Source of the DNA: Anaerocolumna sp047777345
GTDB lineage: Bacteria > Bacillota > Clostridia > Lachnospirales > Lachnospiraceae
Direction: 5' to 3'
Length of the DNA stretch: 64,000 nucleotides
Assembly: GCA_047777345.1 (NCBI GenBank)
Contig: JBKEEJ010000001.1
Coordinates: forward strand, 310,001-374,000
Shown here: positions 8,634 to 18,716 of the stretch, piece by piece
Numbering within the stretch: position 1 is the first letter of the stretch
How the letters are laid out: each line of letters opens with the position of its first letter
Notes under the pieces: generated by a model
Databases searched by the model: none
The model's input: only the letters and a program-made list of their open reading frames with translations
What the model was told of the DNA's origin: nothing
Program-made: the position numbers and the translations under genes

Positions 8634-10730
8634 ATGAAGACAATCAAAGCAAGGATGACATTGTTTTTTGGCATTCTGATATTGGTTATTTGTCTTGGGA
8701 TGGGCTTTATATCTTTTAAAGCATCCAGGAAGGCTATAACAGAAGACAATAAGAAGCTAATGACACAACTTGCTATACAGGCAAGCCAGACAATAAATTC
8801 AGAAATAAATCAATACCTGGATTCACTGGAATCGGCTGCCTCCAATGACATATTCTGTTCTACATTTGATATGGCACAGAATCAAAAAGTTACTGATGTT
8901 CTGCAAAAAGAAACTAAGAGGGCAGGATATCTGCATATGGCTTATGTAAATCAGGCAGGTAAAGCCATATACGATAACGGCGATCAAAAGGACTTAAGCA
9001 ATGAAGATTATATAAAAAAAGCGTTAAGCGGAGAAAATGTTGTTTCCGACCCAATGGTAACGGAAGATAACCAGATTGCCATGGTGTATGCTGTGCCTGT
9101 TATGGACGGACAAACGGTAAAAGGCGTATTGATGGGATTAAGAGACGCTTATGAACTGGGTGAAATGGCCAGTCAGATTACATATGGAGAATCCGGAAAC
9201 GCTTACATAATAAATCACTTTGGAAATACCATAGCACATTCTGATAAAGAAAAATTTGAATCCATATTAAATCAGATATCGGAAGGAAACGGCAGGAACG
9301 GGGAAAAAGGTGCGGACGTAATATCTTCTGCAACGGCGGCAGCCGGTGCCGATACGGAAAAAACGGATAAGGATGGCCCGAAAGGTAGAAATCTGCTGGG
9401 CTTTGAAAATTTTGACCAATTCCAGCAGGATATGGTCCAGGGAAAGTCCGGTTTTGGTCAATATAAAGCAGAAGGCGTAACCAAGTTCATGGGATATGCA
9501 CCCATTGGTGATTTGGGGTGGTCTTTTGCTCTGGAAATTGATAAGAAAGAAGTTTTATCAGCCCTTGATTCATTACGGGAAAGTTTTATTCTAATTGGAT
9601 TATTAGCTCTGTTAATTGGTTTGGCAGTGGTTTATCTTATCTCAAACAGAATTCATAAACCTCTTAGCTACTTAACCAATTTCTGTTATGAAATGTCAAA
9701 AGGTGATTTTACCAAGAATCTGGATGAAAAATTCAAGAAAAGAAAAGATGAAACGGGAAGGCTTTCCGTCGCGTTTCAAACCATTGCTGATTTATTCCGA
9801 AAACTTCTGCAGGAAAACGCAGAAATCTCCAAAGCAATATACTCTTTGTCCAAAGACCTGGACCAGATGATTGAACAGGCTTCCCGGATGGTGAAAGAAG
9901 CCGCAGGAACCATTGAGCAAATTGCCGATGGGAATCATAAACAGGCAGAGGATACCCAGTCCGGTGTCCAGAAAATCAGTGAAATGGAATCTTTAATCGA
10001 TCAGGAAAACACCAATATGGAAAAACTGAAAGCTTCTGCGGAAAATGTTGATAAAATGAAGGAAGAAGGATTTGCCATATTGGAGAACCTTGTTCAAAAA
10101 ACCAGAGAAAACAGCAGTATTTCTAAGGAAATTCAGCAAGTCATAATGGCTACTAAGGAAAGTGCGGAAAGAATTGAAGAAATAAGCCATATGATTGGAA
10201 ATGTGGCAAAACAGACCAATCTTCTTGCTTTAAATGCAGCAATTGAAGCAGCCAGGGCCGGAGAAGCCGGTAAGGGATTTTCCATTGTTGCGGAAGAAGT
10301 GCGTGCTTTGGCAGAGGATACGGATAAACTGTCCAAAGAAATAAATGAAGTAATTAATGACCTGGAGAAAAAGGCTTCCGGTTCTGTTGAAAAAATGGAT
10401 GAAGTATCCGCAATTGTTTTGCAGCAGTCGGAAAGTGTGGAGAATACGCGATTAAAGTTTGTAGGTATTGCAGAGTCTATTGAAAAGACAAAAGAGGCCA
10501 TTGAAATATTAAATCAGTCGGTACAGGAAATGAGCAATAAGAAAAACGAGGTTGTTAGAATTATTATGAACCTGTCGGCTATTTCCCAGGAAAATGCTTC
10601 GGGAACGGAAGAAATATCTCATTCCATGGCGGAACAATCCAATTTTATGCAGGATGTATTAACTTTAAGCAAAAATCTTTCTGAAATGGCTAAAAAAATG
10701 GACGTTTCCTTGACCAGATTTGATTTTTAA
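8634..10730 (+). CDS. Methyl-accepting chemotaxis protein with extracellular Cache-type sensor
   Basis: 698-residue transmembrane chemoreceptor. A first membrane helix (about residues 8-27) is followed by a periplasm-facing dCache-like sensor (about 30-305, including AMVYAVPVMDG and the later GYAPIGDLGWSFALEI typical of Cache domains), a second helix (about 313-333), a HAMP domain (about 335-390) and a long signalling coiled coil. The hairpin tip reads NLLALNAAIEAARAGEAGKGF, the conserved CheA/CheW contact. It would steer motility in response to a small extracellular ligand, unknown here. No che or flagellar genes are nearby. GGGAGGAA precedes the ATG at good spacing. Confidence 0.93.
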   Translation: MKTIKARMTLFFGILILVICLGMGFISFKASRKAITEDNKKLMTQLAIQASQTINSEINQYLDSLESAASNDIFCSTFDMAQNQKVTDVLQKETKRAGYLHMAYVNQAGKAIYDNGDQKDLSNEDYIKKALSGENVVSDPMVTEDNQIAMVYAVPVMDGQTVKGVLMGLRDAYELGEMASQITYGESGNAYIINHFGNTIAHSDKEKFESILNQISEGNGRNGEKGADVISSATAAAGADTEKTDKDGPKGRNLLGFENFDQFQQDMVQGKSGFGQYKAEGVTKFMGYAPIGDLGWSFALEIDKKEVLSALDSLRESFILIGLLALLIGLAVVYLISNRIHKPLSYLTNFCYEMSKGDFTKNLDEKFKKRKDETGRLSVAFQTIADLFRKLLQENAEISKAIYSLSKDLDQMIEQASRMVKEAAGTIEQIADGNHKQAEDTQSGVQKISEMESLIDQENTNMEKLKASAENVDKMKEEGFAILENLVQKTRENSSISKEIQQVIMATKESAERIEEISHMIGNVAKQTNLLALNAAIEAARAGEAGKGFSIVAEEVRALAEDTDKLSKEINEVINDLEKKASGSVEKMDEVSAIVLQQSESVENTRLKFVGIAESIEKTKEAIEILNQSVQEMSNKKNEVVRIIMNLSAISQENASGTEEISHSMAEQSNFMQDVLTLSKNLSEMAKKMDVSLTRFDF

Positions 10731-10862
10731 AAAGGTCTATGGAATGGAAGAAAAAGTATTAATAAGAGAATGTTGTATATTCACGCCAAAGTTTTATTGG
10801 CATATTATTTAAAAAATCCGATTGGCGAATCATTCATTTAAGAAACTGGTCAGGAGAAAAAG

Positions 10863-11795
10863 ATGTCTATTGCAAGTATTGTGCTGAATCAGATCCTTAC
10901 AATGTTTATTTTAATATTAATTGGAATCATATGTTTTAAATGCAACATAATCAATGAGGCCGTATGCAAAAAACTCTCTGACTTATTATTACAATTAATC
11001 TCTCCCTTTCTGATTTTTACTTCTTATCAAAGAGAGTTTAGTAAAGTTGTCCTGACCGGATTATTTATATCCCTTGGTTTGGCAGTAATAACACATTTGT
11101 TTGGAATACTGACTGCCTATATTCTTGTACCTGGTAAAAAGAATCCGGACAGTGTGGTTGAGCGTTTTTCTGTTATTTACTCTAACTGTGGTTTTATTGG
11201 AATTCCTTTAATTAATGGTATATTCGGAAGCGAAGGGATTTTTTATATAACTGCGTATATAACTGTTTTTAACTTATTTCTCTGGACCCAGGGACTGATT
11301 ATGATGAATGGGATAAATGGGATAACAAACCCTAAAAACGTGGCCAAAACCTTGATTTCACCTACCTTAATTTCTATTATTCTGGGATTTATTTGTTTTT
11401 TGCTGCAGCTGAAAGTACCCTCTGTTATTTATGATTCTATGGAATATGTTGCTTCTATGAATACACCTTTGGCAATGATTGTAGCGGGGGCAACTATTGC
11501 CCAGACCAGTATCAGGAACCTATTTACAAAGGTTCGAATTTATCTGGTCTTGTTCCTAAAACTTATCTTCATTCCTGCTGTTTTGGCTTTCCTTTACAGC
11601 AGATTGAAGATGGATACCCCGGTATTTGTGACGGCAGTTTTAGCCGCCGCATGTCCTACTGCGGCCACTGGAACTATGTTTGCAATACGTTATCATAAAA
11701 ATGCTCTTTATGCTTCCGAAATTTTTGCTTTGACTACCCTGGGGGCTCTTGCTACGATTCCTGCTGTTATGACATTAACGGACTTATTAAAATAA
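10863..11795 (+). CDS. AEC (auxin efflux carrier) family transporter
   Basis: 310-residue protein with about ten hydrophobic helices, the length and topology of the AEC/BART superfamily. The C-terminal half contains the family-like patch of small residues AAACPTAATGTMFA. Bacterial members export or import organic acids such as malate; the substrate here is unknown. A CAGGAGAAA ribosome binding site precedes the ATG. It converges on the PFOR gene and shares a two-way terminator with it; a link with pyruvate metabolism is conjecture. Confidence 0.82.
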   Translation: MSIASIVLNQILTMFILILIGIICFKCNIINEAVCKKLSDLLLQLISPFLIFTSYQREFSKVVLTGLFISLGLAVITHLFGILTAYILVPGKKNPDSVVERFSVIYSNCGFIGIPLINGIFGSEGIFYITAYITVFNLFLWTQGLIMMNGINGITNPKNVAKTLISPTLISIILGFICFLLQLKVPSVIYDSMEYVASMNTPLAMIVAGATIAQTSIRNLFTKVRIYLVLFLKLIFIPAVLAFLYSRLKMDTPVFVTAVLAAACPTAATGTMFAIRYHKNALYASEIFALTTLGALATIPAVMTLTDLLK

Positions 11796-11822
11796 GGTTA
11801 TTTATTTTATTGTGTAAGATAT

Positions 11823-11871
11823 AAAAGGAGCTGCCATTTCGGTTTAACCACTAAATGGCAGCTCCTTTTTT
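11823..11871. terminator. Bidirectional terminator between AEC transporter and PFOR
   Basis: Perfect 17-bp inverted repeat (11823-11839 and 11853-11869), T-rich on the right and A-rich on the left, so it can stop both converging transcripts. Confidence 0.92.
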
Positions 11872-11914
11872 AATAAGAAACTTCGCGAATTTCTTGTTAA
11901 TTGTAGTTTACAAA

Positions 11915-14900
11915 TTAATCTTGCTGAGCCAGTTTCACTAACTTAGCATATTTTTCCTTAGCGTTCTTTTCAGCTTTGGCAAATAATTCTTTTGCTCTTT
12001 CCGGATTAGAACGTGCAAGAGAACTGTAACGAACTTCATTGTTAATGAATTCCTGATAATCAGCAGTAGGCTCTTTGGAGTCTAACTGGAATGGATTCTT
12101 GCCTTGTTCTGCCAAACGAGGATCGAAGCGGAACAGATGCCAGTAACCGGCTGCAACAGCACGTTTTTCTTCTGTCTGTGAACCCTTCATACCGCCTTTG
12201 ATACCATGGTTAATGCAAGGAGCATAAGCGATAATGATAGAAGGTCCGTGATAGCTTTCTGCTTCTACAAATGCTTTTACGCACTGATTGTAGTCAGCAC
12301 CCATTGCAATTTGAGCCACATATACATAACCATAGCTCATAGCAATAGCAGCTAAGTCTTTCTTCTTAACTTCCTTACCAGCAGCAGCAAACTGAGCTAC
12401 AGCACCTGTAGGAGTTGATTTGGAAGACTGTCCGCCTGTATTGGAGTAAACTTCCGTATCAAATACTAAGATATTAACATCTTCGCCACTGGCTATTACA
12501 TGGTCTAAACCGCCGAAGCCGATATCATAAGCCCAGCCGTCGCCACCAAAGATCCATTGAGATTTCTTGGATAAGAAATCCTTGTTAGCTAAGATATTGT
12601 CTTTATCTTCATTGTTAATATTGCTCTTTTCCAGTACTTCAATAAGTTCTCTTGAAGCAGGACCGTTAGCTGCGCTGGAATCTTTTGTAGCAAGATATTG
12701 TTCGCATGCAGCTTTAATATCAGCGCTGTCAACTACTTTGGAAAGAGCTTCTACAGAAGAAATTAAGCGTTTTCTTAATGCTTTCTGAGCCAATGCCATA
12801 CCATATCCGTATTCTGCATTGTCTTCAAATAAGGAGTTAGCCCATGCAGGTCCGTGTCCGTCTTTATTAGTTGTATAAGGTGTAGAAGGTGCGGAACCAC
12901 CCCAGATAGAGGAGCATCCTGTTGCGTTTGCAATGTACATTCTGTCACCAAATAACTGAGTAACTAATTTGGCATAAGGTGTTTCGCCACAACCAGCGCA
13001 AGCTCCTGAGAACTCGAGCAAAGGTTTCTTAAACTGGCTTCCTTTTACAGTAGTTTCCTTAAATTTAGCAACTACTTCATCCGGATATCCAATTTCTACG
13101 CCATAGTCAAATAATTTCTGAGCTTCTAACTGGCTTTCCTGGCTCTTCATAGTTAAGGCTTTTTCACCTTTCTTACCAGGGCATACATTTACGCAGGAAC
13201 CGCAACCTTGGCAGTCAAGTACGGATACGGAAACGGCAAATTTATATCCAGGCATACCATTTAAGTTTACTAAGGAAGCGCCTGCCGGAGCAGCTTTAGC
13301 CTGTTCTTCGGTCATAGCAACCGGACGAATGGCTGCATGAGGACAAACATAAGAACAGAAATTACATTGGATACAGTTGTCCGGATTCCAGCTTGGTACG
13401 TCAACTGCAATACCACGTTTTTCAAATGCAGCGGATCCCTGAGGGAAAGTACCGTCAGCAGAATCTACGAAAGTTGAAACAGGAAGGCTGTCTCCTTTTT
13501 GTGCATCCATAACATGCTGAACATTGTTAACGAAATCCAGCATTTCTTTATTAGCTCCGGTTGATTTCTTTGTTAATTCTTCATCAGGAGCGTCTGCCCA
13601 GGAAGCAGGAACTTTAACTTCCTTAACATCGGTAATACCACGATCAATAGCCTCATGGTTCATCTTAACAATTGCTTCACCTTTTCTGCCATATGTAGCA
13701 GTTGCGGCATCTTTCATATATTTAACGGCATCTTCAACCGGAATAATACCTGCAAGTTTAAAGAATGCTGCCTGAAGTATGGTATTGATACGCCCGCCAA
13801 GACCAATTTCCTTACCAATGTTAATACCGTCAATGGTGTAGAATTTAATATGATGTTGTGCTATGTAACGTTTTACCTGTCCAGGTAAGTGTTTTTCAAG
13901 TTCGTCCATATCCCAGCTGCAGTTAAGAAGGAATGTACCGCCGTCCTTTAAGTCCTGAACCATATCATATTTTCTGATATAAGAAGGATTGTGGCATGCT
14001 ACAAAGTTAGCCTTGCTGATTAAGTAAGTTGACTTAATCGGGTTCTTACCAAAACGTAAGTGGGAAATAGTAACACCACCGGATTTTTTGGAGTCATAGG
14101 AGAAATATGCCTGAGCATACATGTCAGTATGGTCACCAATAATCTTAATGGAGTTTTTGTTGGCACCTACTGTACCATCTGCACCAAGACCCCAGAACTT
14201 GCAGCTGATTGTGCTTTCAGGAGTGGTGTTAGGATTTTCGGTAATCTCTAAGGAAAGATTTGTAACATCATCTACAATACCGATTGTAAATTTCTGTTTT
14301 TCTTTATTCTTGTATACTGCAATAATCTGTGCAGGTGTAGTGTCTTTGGAACCTAAACCGTAACGTCCTGAGAAAACAGGAACTTTGTCAAACTTGGTGT
14401 TCTTTAAGGCAGCAACTACATCAAGCCATAACGGTTCGCCAAGAGCGCCTGGTTCTTTTGTTCTGTCTAATACGCTGATTTGTTTTACAGTGTCAGGAAT
14501 TGCGTCAATTAAGTGTTTTGCGCTGAAAGGTCTGTAAAGTCTTACTTTCACAAGACCAACTTTAGAACCGTTAGCATTTAAGTAATCGATTGTTTCTTCA
14601 ATGGTATCGCAAACGGAACCCATGGCAATGATTACATGTTCTGCATCCGGAGCACCGTAGTAGTTAAATAATTTATAGTTAGAACCAATCTTAGCATTGA
14701 TTTTGTTCATGTAATCTTCTACGATACCAGGAACAGCGTTGTAATATACGTTGCTTGCTTCTCTGGCCTGGAAGAAGATATCAGGATTCTGTGCAGTACC
14801 GCGTGTTACAGGATGTTCCGGATTTAATGCACGTTTACGGAATGCGGCAACAGCATCCATATCAACAAGCTCTTTTAAATCTTCATAATCCCAAATTTCA

Positions 14901-15448
14901 ATTTTCTGAATTTCATGGGATGTTCTGAAACCATCAAAGAAGTGTAAGAATGGAACACGTCCTTTGATAGCGGAAAGGTGAGCCACGGCTCCTAAGTCCA
15001 TAACTTCCTGAACATTGCTGGAGCAAAGCATAGCAAATCCTGTTTGGCGGCATGCATATACGTCAGAATGATCGCCAAAGATTGATAACGCATGGCTTGC
15101 TACCGCACGGGCTGAAACATTAATAACGCAGGGAAGTAATTCACCGGCGATTTTATACATGTTAGGGATCATTAACAATAATCCTTGAGAAGCTGTGAAA
15201 GTAGTTGTTAATGCACCAGCTGCTAAGGAACCGTGAACTGTACCGGCTGCACCGGCTTCAGATTGCATTTCAGTAACCAGTACTTCGTGACCGAAGATAT
15301 TCTTTTTACCTTGAGCAGCCCAAGCATCAGTTACTTCAGCCATTACAGAAGATGGTGTAATTGGATAGATGGCAGCAACATCGGTAAACGCATATGACAC
15401 GTGTGCCGCGGCATTGTTTCCATCCATGGTTTTCATTTTTCTAGCCAT
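11915..15448 (-). CDS. nifJ: Pyruvate:ferredoxin (flavodoxin) oxidoreductase
   Basis: 1177-residue single-chain PFOR, full length for the family (about 1170-1190). It oxidises pyruvate and CoA to acetyl-CoA and CO2 and reduces ferredoxin, the central step of clostridial fermentation. Visible features in order are: N-terminal pyrimidine-binding domain with YPITPSS; a ferredoxin-like insert with two [4Fe-4S] motifs (CIQCNFCSYVCP and CQGCGSCVNVCP); and a TPP-binding domain with CAGCGET, GDGWAYDIGFGG and a later NTGGQSS. AAGGAGG sits 10 bases before the ATG. The reduced ferredoxin it makes is the expected donor for the Ech hydrogenase at the window start. Confidence 0.97.
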   Translation of the reverse strand: MARKMKTMDGNNAAAHVSYAFTDVAAIYPITPSSVMAEVTDAWAAQGKKNIFGHEVLVTEMQSEAGAAGTVHGSLAAGALTTTFTASQGLLLMIPNMYKIAGELLPCVINVSARAVASHALSIFGDHSDVYACRQTGFAMLCSSNVQEVMDLGAVAHLSAIKGRVPFLHFFDGFRTSHEIQKIEIWDYEDLKELVDMDAVAAFRKRALNPEHPVTRGTAQNPDIFFQAREASNVYYNAVPGIVEDYMNKINAKIGSNYKLFNYYGAPDAEHVIIAMGSVCDTIEETIDYLNANGSKVGLVKVRLYRPFSAKHLIDAIPDTVKQISVLDRTKEPGALGEPLWLDVVAALKNTKFDKVPVFSGRYGLGSKDTTPAQIIAVYKNKEKQKFTIGIVDDVTNLSLEITENPNTTPESTISCKFWGLGADGTVGANKNSIKIIGDHTDMYAQAYFSYDSKKSGGVTISHLRFGKNPIKSTYLISKANFVACHNPSYIRKYDMVQDLKDGGTFLLNCSWDMDELEKHLPGQVKRYIAQHHIKFYTIDGINIGKEIGLGGRINTILQAAFFKLAGIIPVEDAVKYMKDAATATYGRKGEAIVKMNHEAIDRGITDVKEVKVPASWADAPDEELTKKSTGANKEMLDFVNNVQHVMDAQKGDSLPVSTFVDSADGTFPQGSAAFEKRGIAVDVPSWNPDNCIQCNFCSYVCPHAAIRPVAMTEEQAKAAPAGASLVNLNGMPGYKFAVSVSVLDCQGCGSCVNVCPGKKGEKALTMKSQESQLEAQKLFDYGVEIGYPDEVVAKFKETTVKGSQFKKPLLEFSGACAGCGETPYAKLVTQLFGDRMYIANATGCSSIWGGSAPSTPYTTNKDGHGPAWANSLFEDNAEYGYGMALAQKALRKRLISSVEALSKVVDSADIKAACEQYLATKDSSAANGPASRELIEVLEKSNINNEDKDNILANKDFLSKKSQWIFGGDGWAYDIGFGGLDHVIASGEDVNILVFDTEVYSNTGGQSSKSTPTGAVAQFAAAGKEVKKKDLAAIAMSYGYVYVAQIAMGADYNQCVKAFVEAESYHGPSIIIAYAPCINHGIKGGMKGSQTEEKRAVAAGYWHLFRFDPRLAEQGKNPFQLDSKEPTADYQEFINNEVRYSSLARSNPERAKELFAKAEKNAKEKYAKLVKLAQQD

Positions 15449-15568
15449 ATTGATATATCCTCCTTATGAATGTAGTAAATCAGGTATTACTTTCAAAAGA
15501 CAGCAAAATACAGAGCAGCTGCCCCATAGCGCCCTGATTACTATAAGTTTGTATTTAGTTAAATACTC

Positions 15569-15597
15569 ATATTACAGAATATCACTATTCGACACAA
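15569..15597 (-). promoter_or_regulatory. Putative nifJ promoter
   Basis: On the minus strand TTGTGT, a 17-base spacer and TAATAT, about 120 bases upstream of the nifJ start. The leader between them can pair AGTAATCAGG with CCTGATTTACT (one bulge), giving a structured 5' untranslated region. Confidence 0.45.
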
Positions 15598-15822
15598 GTG
15601 TAAAGAGGTTATTGCCACTATTTCAAAAATTTAATAAAAGATTATAATTTTTCCTAAAAATTTATAAAATGAGTCCTATGGTTTTTACTTACTTGGTATA
15701 ATTTCAAAGATGACAAGATAATATATAAGAATAGCCGCAAAGAAGATGTATTTATGTAATAATGAAAAATGAAATGGATGGAAACTTTTTGCCATTTTAA
15801 TATATTATAGAAAGGTTAAGGT

Positions 15823-15836
15823 TGTTATATAGAACA
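15823..15836. repeat. 14-base near-palindrome, copy 1
   Basis: TGTTATATAGAACA. The exact reverse complement occurs at 18976-18989 next to the -10 box of the GH3 promoter. It looks operator-like, but no regulator is known. Confidence 0.35.
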
Positions 15837-16072
15837 TTTCGGATGTATCATATTTCGAATCAAAGCTAACTCAAAATTTTTGCTGACACATTTTATAATT
15901 ACTTTTAAAGGTTGGTTTATCATTTAGCTACCTTATTATAATAGAGTAATTAGAGTAATTTCAAAAACCATTCATAGATGTATCGGAAGCTGACTATAAA
16001 TACATGTATAAATATATATTAATTTAATTATTAATGCGGCTTGCGGTATATAGGAAATAGAACCTTAAGCAG

Positions 16073-16101
16073 TTGACAAGAAACAAGTGATACGTTATAA
16101 T
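16073..16101 (+). promoter_or_regulatory. Consensus sigma-A promoter for greA-lysS
   Basis: TTGACA (16073-16078), 17-base spacer, TATAAT (16096-16101): a perfect match to both boxes, 50 bases before the greA start. Confidence 0.9.
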
Positions 16102-16150
16102 ACTTTGAATGTATCGAAATATCGATTAAAACGGAGGAAGGGTGTTTAAT

Positions 16151-16633
16151 ATGGCAGAAAAGAAGAACATATTGACCTATGAGGGATTAAGACTTTTAGA
16201 AGAAGAAATTCAAGATTTAAAAGTTAATAAAAGAAAAGAAGTTGCACAAAAAATCAAAGAAGCCAGAGAACAAGGCGATTTATCTGAAAATGCAGAATAC
16301 GATGCTGCCAAGGATGAGCAAAGACAAATTGAGGCTAGAATTGAAGAAATAGATAAGATCCTTAAAAATGCCGAAGTGGTGGTAGAAGATGAAGTAGAAG
16401 TTGACTCCATCAACATCGGATGTAAAGTTAAAATATTGGATTTAGAGTATAATGAAGAGATGGAGTATAAAATTGTAGGTTCAACTGAAGCAAATAGTTT
16501 AAAAGGAAAAATCTCCAATGAATCACCGGTGGGCAAAGCCCTGATTGGTGCGCATGTTGGGGATATTGTTAATGTTGAGACCCATTCTGGTATACTTCAA
16601 TACAAAATACTGGAAATTCAAAGATCGAATTAA
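16151..16633 (+). CDS. greA: Transcription elongation factor GreA
   Basis: 160-residue cleavage factor that rescues backtracked RNA polymerase. The N-terminal coiled coil (LTYEGLRLLEEEIQDL to about residue 75) carries the family acidic tip region GDLSENAEYDAAKDEQ, and the C-terminal FKBP-like domain has the SPVGKALIG patch. The ATG at 16151 gives the usual MAEKK start; a GTG at 16142 sits too close to the GGAGG at 16133. It lies 40 bases before lysS in an apparent operon, an arrangement common in clostridia. Confidence 0.95.
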   Translation: MAEKKNILTYEGLRLLEEEIQDLKVNKRKEVAQKIKEAREQGDLSENAEYDAAKDEQRQIEARIEEIDKILKNAEVVVEDEVEVDSINIGCKVKILDLEYNEEMEYKIVGSTEANSLKGKISNESPVGKALIGAHVGDIVNVETHSGILQYKILEIQRSN

Positions 16634-16673
16634 GGGCATAAGGGTATGCCTGGAATAGAAAGGAAGAACTATT

Positions 16674-18605
16674 GTGGCTGAAGAAAAGATACAAGCAGAA
16701 CAGGATTTGAATGAACTTTTAAAGGTTAAGAGAAGCAAGCTTACCGAATTAAAAGAAAATGGCAAAGATCCGTTTCAGATTATGAAATATGATGTGACCC
16801 ATCATTCCGGAGACATTATTGCAGATTTTACTAATTTGGAAGGAAAAACAGTATCCATTGCAGGACGTATTATGTCCAAACGAGTTATGGGTAAAGCATC
16901 TTTCTGTAATGTTCAGGATTTAAAAGGCCGCATTCAGGTTTATGTAAAAAAAGACTTAGTTGGTGATGAGGCGTATAAAGACTTTAAAAAATTCGATATT
17001 GGTGATATTATCGGAATTACCGGTGAAGTATTCAAAACCCATACGGAAGAAATATCGGTAAAAGCAAACCAGGTTGTGCTTTTGTCTAAAAGTCTTCAGG
17101 TTCTTCCTGAAAAATTCCATGGGCTTAAAGATACGGATACCCGTTACAGACAAAGATATGTGGATTTAATTGTAAATCCTGAGGTAAAGGATACTTTTAT
17201 TAAGCGTTCCTTCATTCTTCGAGAAATTCGTAATTACCTGGACAGTAAAGATTTTATTGAAGTTGAGACACCGGTACTGGTAAAGAATGCAGGAGGTGCT
17301 GCCGCAAGGCCTTTTAACACACACCATAATGCTTTGGATGAGGACCTTCATTTAAGAATATCATTGGAACTGTATCTGAAAAGATTAATTGTAGGCGGAC
17401 TGGAAAGAGTTTATGAAATCGGCCGGGTATTTCGTAATGAAGGCTTGTCCGTAAGACATAATCCGGAATTTACTCTTCTGGAACTGTATCAGGCTTATAC
17501 GGATTATCACGGTATGATGGATTTGGCGGAAGATTTATTCCGTACGGTGGCAAAAAAAGTACTTGGTACCACAACCATTACCTATGACGGTGTTGAGATT
17601 GATTTGGCTAAGCCTTTCGAACGTATGACCATGGTGGAAGCCGTTAAGAAATATGCCAATGTGGATTTTGACCAGATAAAGACAGATGAAGAAGCCAAAA
17701 AACTGGCAGACGAGCATCATATTGAATATGAGGAACGCCATAAAAAAGGCGATATTCTTAATTTATTCTTCGAGCAGTATGTAGAAGAACATTTGATTCA
17801 GCCTACTTTCATTATGGATCATCCGGTGGAAATTTCTCCTCTTGCCAAGAGAAAACCAGGCAATCCGGACTATACGGAGCGTTTTGAGCTGTTTATTACC
17901 CAGAGAGAAATGGCCAATGCCTTTTCCGAATTAAATGATCCCATTGACCAGCGTGGACGTTTTGAGGCTCAGGAAGCTTTACGTGCGGCCGGTGATGAGG
18001 AAGCCAATACCATGGATGAAGATTTCTTAAATGCATTGGAATACGGTATGCCGCCTACAGGTGGTATCGGAATTGGTATTGACCGCCTTGTAATGTTATT
18101 AACTGATTCCGCAGCAATCAGGGATGTGTTATTGTTCCCGACAATGAAGAGCTTAGATTCTGACAAGAAAAAATTCGGTATGGAAGTGACTGCTGCGCAA
18201 AAGCCAGTGGAAAAGCCGGCTGAGAAAATCGATTTCTCTAAGGTAAAAATTGAGCCATTATTTGAAGAATATGTAGATTTTGAAACCTTCAGTAAGTCTG
18301 ATTTCAGAGCGGTTAAGGTAAAAGACTGTGTAGCAGTTCCAAAGAGCAAAAAACTTCTTCAGTTCACACTGGATGACGGAACCGGCACAGATCGTACAAT
18401 TTTAAGCGGAATTCATGCTTACTATGAGCCGGAAGAACTTATTGGCAAGACTTTGATTGCAATCGTAAACCTTCCGCCAAGAAAAATGATGGGAATTGAT
18501 TCCTGCGGTATGCTGCTTTCAGCCGTACACGAGGAAGAGGGAGAAGAAAAGCTTCATCTTCTAATGGTGGATGACCATATTCCTGCCGGTGCAAAGCTTT
18601 ATTAA
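16674..18605 (+). CDS. lysS: Lysyl-tRNA synthetase (class II) fused to a C-terminal tRNA-binding domain
   Basis: 643 residues, about 140 more than a plain bacterial LysRS. The first ~500 residues are a full class II enzyme: an OB-fold anticodon domain, motif 2 with RVFRNEG, and motif 3 with GIGIGIDRLVML. After a Lys/Pro/Glu-rich linker (about 503-518) comes a complete EMAP-II/Trbp111-like domain (about 519-643, FRAVKVKDCVAVPKSKKLLQ, then LPPRKMMGIDSCGMLLSA), which in other proteins grips the tRNA elbow. It starts with GTG preceded by AAAGGAAG. No T-box leader is visible. Confidence 0.95.
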   Translation: MAEEKIQAEQDLNELLKVKRSKLTELKENGKDPFQIMKYDVTHHSGDIIADFTNLEGKTVSIAGRIMSKRVMGKASFCNVQDLKGRIQVYVKKDLVGDEAYKDFKKFDIGDIIGITGEVFKTHTEEISVKANQVVLLSKSLQVLPEKFHGLKDTDTRYRQRYVDLIVNPEVKDTFIKRSFILREIRNYLDSKDFIEVETPVLVKNAGGAAARPFNTHHNALDEDLHLRISLELYLKRLIVGGLERVYEIGRVFRNEGLSVRHNPEFTLLELYQAYTDYHGMMDLAEDLFRTVAKKVLGTTTITYDGVEIDLAKPFERMTMVEAVKKYANVDFDQIKTDEEAKKLADEHHIEYEERHKKGDILNLFFEQYVEEHLIQPTFIMDHPVEISPLAKRKPGNPDYTERFELFITQREMANAFSELNDPIDQRGRFEAQEALRAAGDEEANTMDEDFLNALEYGMPPTGGIGIGIDRLVMLLTDSAAIRDVLLFPTMKSLDSDKKKFGMEVTAAQKPVEKPAEKIDFSKVKIEPLFEEYVDFETFSKSDFRAVKVKDCVAVPKSKKLLQFTLDDGTGTDRTILSGIHAYYEPEELIGKTLIAIVNLPPRKMMGIDSCGMLLSAVHEEEGEEKLHLLMVDDHIPAGAKLY

Positions 18606-18685
18606 TTCAGAGGCCAACTTCTTTCAAAAATGAATGCCCTGACTTATCTACTTTCAATAAAGAAAAATAAATAGACAATTTTAGG

Positions 18686-18716
18686 CCCCACGTCCTTTAT
18701 GGACGTGGGGTTTTTT
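18686..18716 (+). terminator. Terminator after greA-lysS
   Basis: Perfect 10-bp GC-rich stem CCCCACGTCC/GGACGTGGGG with a 5-base loop and six T residues. Confidence 0.95.

Larger units (their letters stand above)
15449..16150. other. Divergent intergenic region between nifJ and greA
   Basis: About 700 bases without a credible gene. It contains the nifJ leader and promoter (left), a 14-base near-palindrome at 15823-15836 that recurs inverted at the GH3 promoter, and the greA promoter (right). The central 15600-16070 stretch is very AT-rich and otherwise featureless to me. Confidence 0.55.

Noticed and set aside
16079..16150. T-box leader for lysS or glnS
   Set aside because: The greA leader is too short, no T-box AGGGTGG core is seen here, between greA and lysS, or before glnS (49753-49912).
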